Positions 7,573 to 9,125 of a DNA stretch of 9,125 nt are shown in pieces (within the stretch, counting starts at the first letter, position 1; each line of letters begins with the position of its first letter). The DNA comes from MADRE2 sp964397015. Lineage in GTDB: Bacteria; Desulfobacterota; Desulfobacteria; Desulfobacterales; Desulfobacteraceae. The DNA lies in contig CAYNHL010000139.1 of NCBI GenBank assembly GCA_964397015.1, forward strand, positions 1 through 9,125, given 5' to 3'. Under the pieces are notes generated by a model. That model was not told where the DNA came from. It worked only from the letters and a program-made list of their open reading frames with translations, and ran no database searches. Both the position numbers and the translations under genes were made by a program.

Positions 7573-7700
7573 GTCATTTTCCAAAAACAGGGCACGATAT
7601 CACCGGAAAACGGCCGCGGTAGCTTTATGCAGCAGAGGCAACAAAACTCCACCTGCCAAATTCTTACATGCAATTGCCCTGTTGTCACTGGTTTTGAATA

Positions 7701-7730
7701 TTGACGTAAGGCATTTTTATCTGGTATAAA
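7701..7730 (+). promoter_or_regulatory. Sigma-70-type promoter for the small cysteine-rich gene
   Basis: TTGACG (7701-7706, five of six) is followed after 18 bases by TATAAA (7725-7730, five of six). Transcription would start near 7737, about 36 bases before the ATG at 7773. A 10-bp palindrome, AACAATTGTT (7748-7757), lies in the predicted leader just before the ribosome-binding site. The rest of the 317-base gap between the divergent genes (7456-7772) holds only the two promoters and no supported gene. Confidence 0.55.
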
Positions 7731-7772
7731 AAGACCATAGAGAATTCAACAATTGTTTTTTTTAAGGATATA

Positions 7773-7967
7773 ATGGCCGGCATGGATACTTTTTTAAAAA
7801 GGGATGTATTTGATTTTGAAATAGGCTATTTGACCAAAAGTCCCTGCCTGAACTGTGAAAACAGGCATCAGCTTCCCCGCTGCCACTCCCGGTGCCCTGT
7901 TTTGGACCAGATCCAGACACTGCTTGCCAGGGGCATTTCTTCCCAGTCCTCTTCGTGGGAAACCTGA
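7773..7967 (+). CDS. Small cysteine-rich protein of unknown function (CxxC and CxxxC pairs)
   Basis: A 64-residue protein that I cannot assign to a named family. Seen: an acidic/aromatic N-terminus (FLKRDVFDFEIGYL), then C25-x2-C28, x8, C37-H-x2-C41, and a helical segment PVLDQIQTLLARGI before a Ser-rich end. The Cys4 spacing suggests binding of a metal such as zinc in a small knuckle, or redox-active pairs; a CxxC followed by a CHxxC-like motif also occurs in small phage-associated proteins. A sigma-70-like promoter and AAGGA lie just upstream. The AAGGA sits 4 bases from ATG 7773 and 13 bases from the in-frame ATG 7782, so the start could be either, giving 64 or 61 residues. It is a single-gene unit on the plus strand, divergent from the chemoreceptor and convergent with the thioesterase. 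The promoter, ribosome-binding site and cysteine pattern together support a real gene. Confidence 0.65.
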   Translation: MAGMDTFLKRDVFDFEIGYLTKSPCLNCENRHQLPRCHSRCPVLDQIQTLLARGISSQSSSWET

Positions 7968-8026
7968 GACCAAAGCGTTAAATTCCGTCTGTCGTGAAAA
8001 GTGTGCCAGCCGGTTACCGTCCGGTG

Positions 8027-8827
8027 CTACGGCCTGTACTTGGCAATCTGGCGGGACAGGGCCACAAGGTGCCCATCTGCATCCCACAACTCTCCGTCTT
8101 CCTCGACCAGACCGCAACTGATGAACCTGGTCCTGAAAATACCCTTGAGCGTTCCTGTTTCCGGTATTTTTCTTATATTGACAGAAAATTCAATGGTCGG
8201 GACCCAGGTATGCATCCCCTGGGTAGCCCATACACAGGGCGGAAACGTATCGGCAAAAAGCAAGACCGCCGGGATATCAAGAGGCCGTGGGGACCGGAAT
8301 GTCACATATCCTTTATGTTCCGACCGCCCGGCCGGCCGGCCTGTGATCCAGCCGGCATATTCCGGGTCCAGCCGGAGGTCGATGTGATCAAAAAGGGTAT
8401 ATTCCGGCATAACCGGAATCTGAATACACCTGTCAATGTCGGCAACGACAGGGGGACCGGTTTCATACATTGGAACGTTATCATCGTTTGCCCTTGAAGA
8501 AAAAGTGCCGAACGCCCTTATTTTTTCATCATTTCCCTGAATCAGGCGGGCCTGCATCCATAAAAAATTGCCTGATTCAAAAACAGGCTCCACATGGATC
8601 ATGGCGGGACCGCTGCTGCATCGCGAGATATAATGGGCCGTGATGATGGGTGTGGCCCTGCGGCTGGTACACCGCAGCATGGCGCTGGCCATGACAGCCA
8701 TGATATAACCGCCGTTGGGAGCGAAGCTGATAGACCAGTTATCCGTGATGTCAATGGAAAACGTCCCCTTATCCTCCTGAGTCATGGATAAATCCAGATC
8801 CAGTACATGCTGGCTGTTATCTGTCAT
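8027..8827 (-). CDS. TesB-like acyl-CoA thioesterase (double hotdog fold)
   Basis: A 266-residue protein, the usual length for two-hotdog TesB-like thioesterases, which hydrolyse acyl-CoA to free acid and CoA. Seen: first hotdog with WSISFAPNGGYIMAVMASAM (31-50), TAHYISRC, and a strand region FLWMQARLIQ; second hotdog from about 165 to 262. By recall of E. coli TesB, its catalytic Asp204, Thr228 and Gln278 match D193 (FADTFPP), T211 (WVPTIEF) and Q260 (LVALSRQIA), so the active site appears complete. The substrate chain length cannot be read from sequence. The frame is open up to 8986, but ATG 8827 is preferred: AAGG lies 8 bases before it, whereas ATGs at 8875 and 8905 lack a spaced Shine-Dalgarno, and the extension is not typical of the family. 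It converges with the small cysteine-rich gene, 59 bases away, with no clear terminator between. No partner gene is visible. Confidence 0.88.
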   Translation of the reverse strand: MTDNSQHVLDLDLSMTQEDKGTFSIDITDNWSISFAPNGGYIMAVMASAMLRCTSRRATPIITAHYISRCSSGPAMIHVEPVFESGNFLWMQARLIQGNDEKIRAFGTFSSRANDDNVPMYETGPPVVADIDRCIQIPVMPEYTLFDHIDLRLDPEYAGWITGRPAGRSEHKGYVTFRSPRPLDIPAVLLFADTFPPCVWATQGMHTWVPTIEFSVNIRKIPETGTLKGIFRTRFISCGLVEEDGELWDADGHLVALSRQIAKYRP

Positions 8828-9015
8828 TTTTGTTGCCTTTTGTAATGTTCGTTTTATTTCATGCCGGGTGTCCATCCCTGGAACAACAGGAGCATTAAAA
8901 ACCATAATGCCGGATATGTCGAGGATTTTTAAAAAAAACAGGAGTCCTGCCAAAACTGTTTTTTCTTTATATTGACAAAACAACATTGAAATGGTTGTTA
9001 TGTTTAATGAATAAA

Positions 9016-9099
9016 CGGGGTCAGGATTGCATTATTGCGTTTTTGACCTTTGACAGGAAACATTTTTGAAAAAAACACAATAAAACAAGCCTGACCCCG
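9016..9099. repeat. 84-bp imperfect inverted repeat (REP- or MITE-like element)
   Basis: The left arm begins CGGGGTCAGGATTG (9016-9029) and the right arm, read on the minus strand from 9099, begins CGGGGTCAGGCTTG: 13 of 14 identical. The symmetry continues inward for 18 more bases per side (ATTGCGTTTTT against ATTGTGTTTTT), giving about 26 of 32 matches, around a 20-base centre (9048-9067). Two of the mismatches become G-U pairs if the minus strand is transcribed. GGGGTCAGG ends recall the palindromic elements associated with REP-type Y1 transposases; no transposase gene is present here. Elsewhere in the 298-base stretch 8828-9125 I see no supported gene. Confidence 0.7.
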
Positions 9100-9125
9100 G
9101 GCATCATCGTTGAAGCCCGAAAGTT

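Noticed and set aside
7538..7729. Plus-strand frame of 63 codons between the two divergent promoters
   Set aside because: No ribosome-binding site, no recognisable motif, and it runs through the predicted -35 box of the cysteine-rich gene.
8008..8028. Possible hairpin between the convergent genes as a terminator
   Set aside because: Only short AGC and CGG pairings with a bulge and no clean U-run on either strand; not enough to call a terminator.
7994..8497. Plus-strand frames of 167 and 128 codons opposite the thioesterase
   Set aside because: They are overlapping antisense shadows of the thioesterase second hotdog and lack ribosome-binding sites.
8828..8986. 53-residue N-terminal extension of the thioesterase
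   Set aside because: The ATG at 8827 has a well-spaced AAGG and gives the usual family length; the upstream ATGs lack ribosome-binding sites and the extra residues do not look like a typical signal peptide for this family.

Overview
The window looks like chromosomal DNA of a Gram-negative bacterium. Protein style and gene content (a MoxR/Bat operon, a Cache-type chemoreceptor, a TesB-like thioesterase) suggest a sulfate-reducing deltaproteobacterium of the Desulfobacterales type. That placement is an impression from reading; no marker gene is present to prove it. Five tightly packed genes on the minus strand fill the left half, three more minus-strand genes follow, and one small gene lies on the plus strand.

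Positions 1-4966 (minus strand) hold a moxR-bat operon, read from right to left. A strong sigma-70-type promoter (4938-4966) is followed by moxR (AAA+ ATPase), a DUF58 protein, a DUF4381-type membrane protein, batA (membrane-anchored von Willebrand A protein) and a batB-batC fusion (VWA plus TPR) that runs off the left edge. Gaps between genes range from -8 to +8 bases, so the genes are almost certainly co-transcribed and partly translationally coupled. The expected logic is that MoxR acts as a chaperone-like ATPase on a set of MIDAS-containing proteins at the cytoplasmic membrane. The BatB-BatC reading frame is open all the way to base 1 and ends in a 9-bp tandem repeat encoding Gln-Asp-Lys. 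A batD gene would be expected next, outside the window.

Positions 5011-7572 (minus strand) hold a TetR-family regulator, with a possible operator just upstream, and a methyl-accepting chemotaxis protein with one periplasmic Cache domain. They are 105 bases apart and need not be functionally linked.

Positions 7573-9125 hold a plus-strand promoter and a 64-residue cysteine-rich protein of unknown function. These converge on a minus-strand TesB-like acyl-CoA thioesterase in which the three catalytic positions of E. coli TesB can be matched. The right end (8828-9125) has no convincing gene but contains an 84-bp imperfect inverted repeat (9016-9099) resembling a REP or MITE element.

Most of the window is ordinary and well explained by known families. 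The best candidates for a second look are the inverted-repeat element, the cysteine-rich small protein and the QDK repeat at the end of the BatB-BatC fusion. I see no clear sign of a new multi-gene system.
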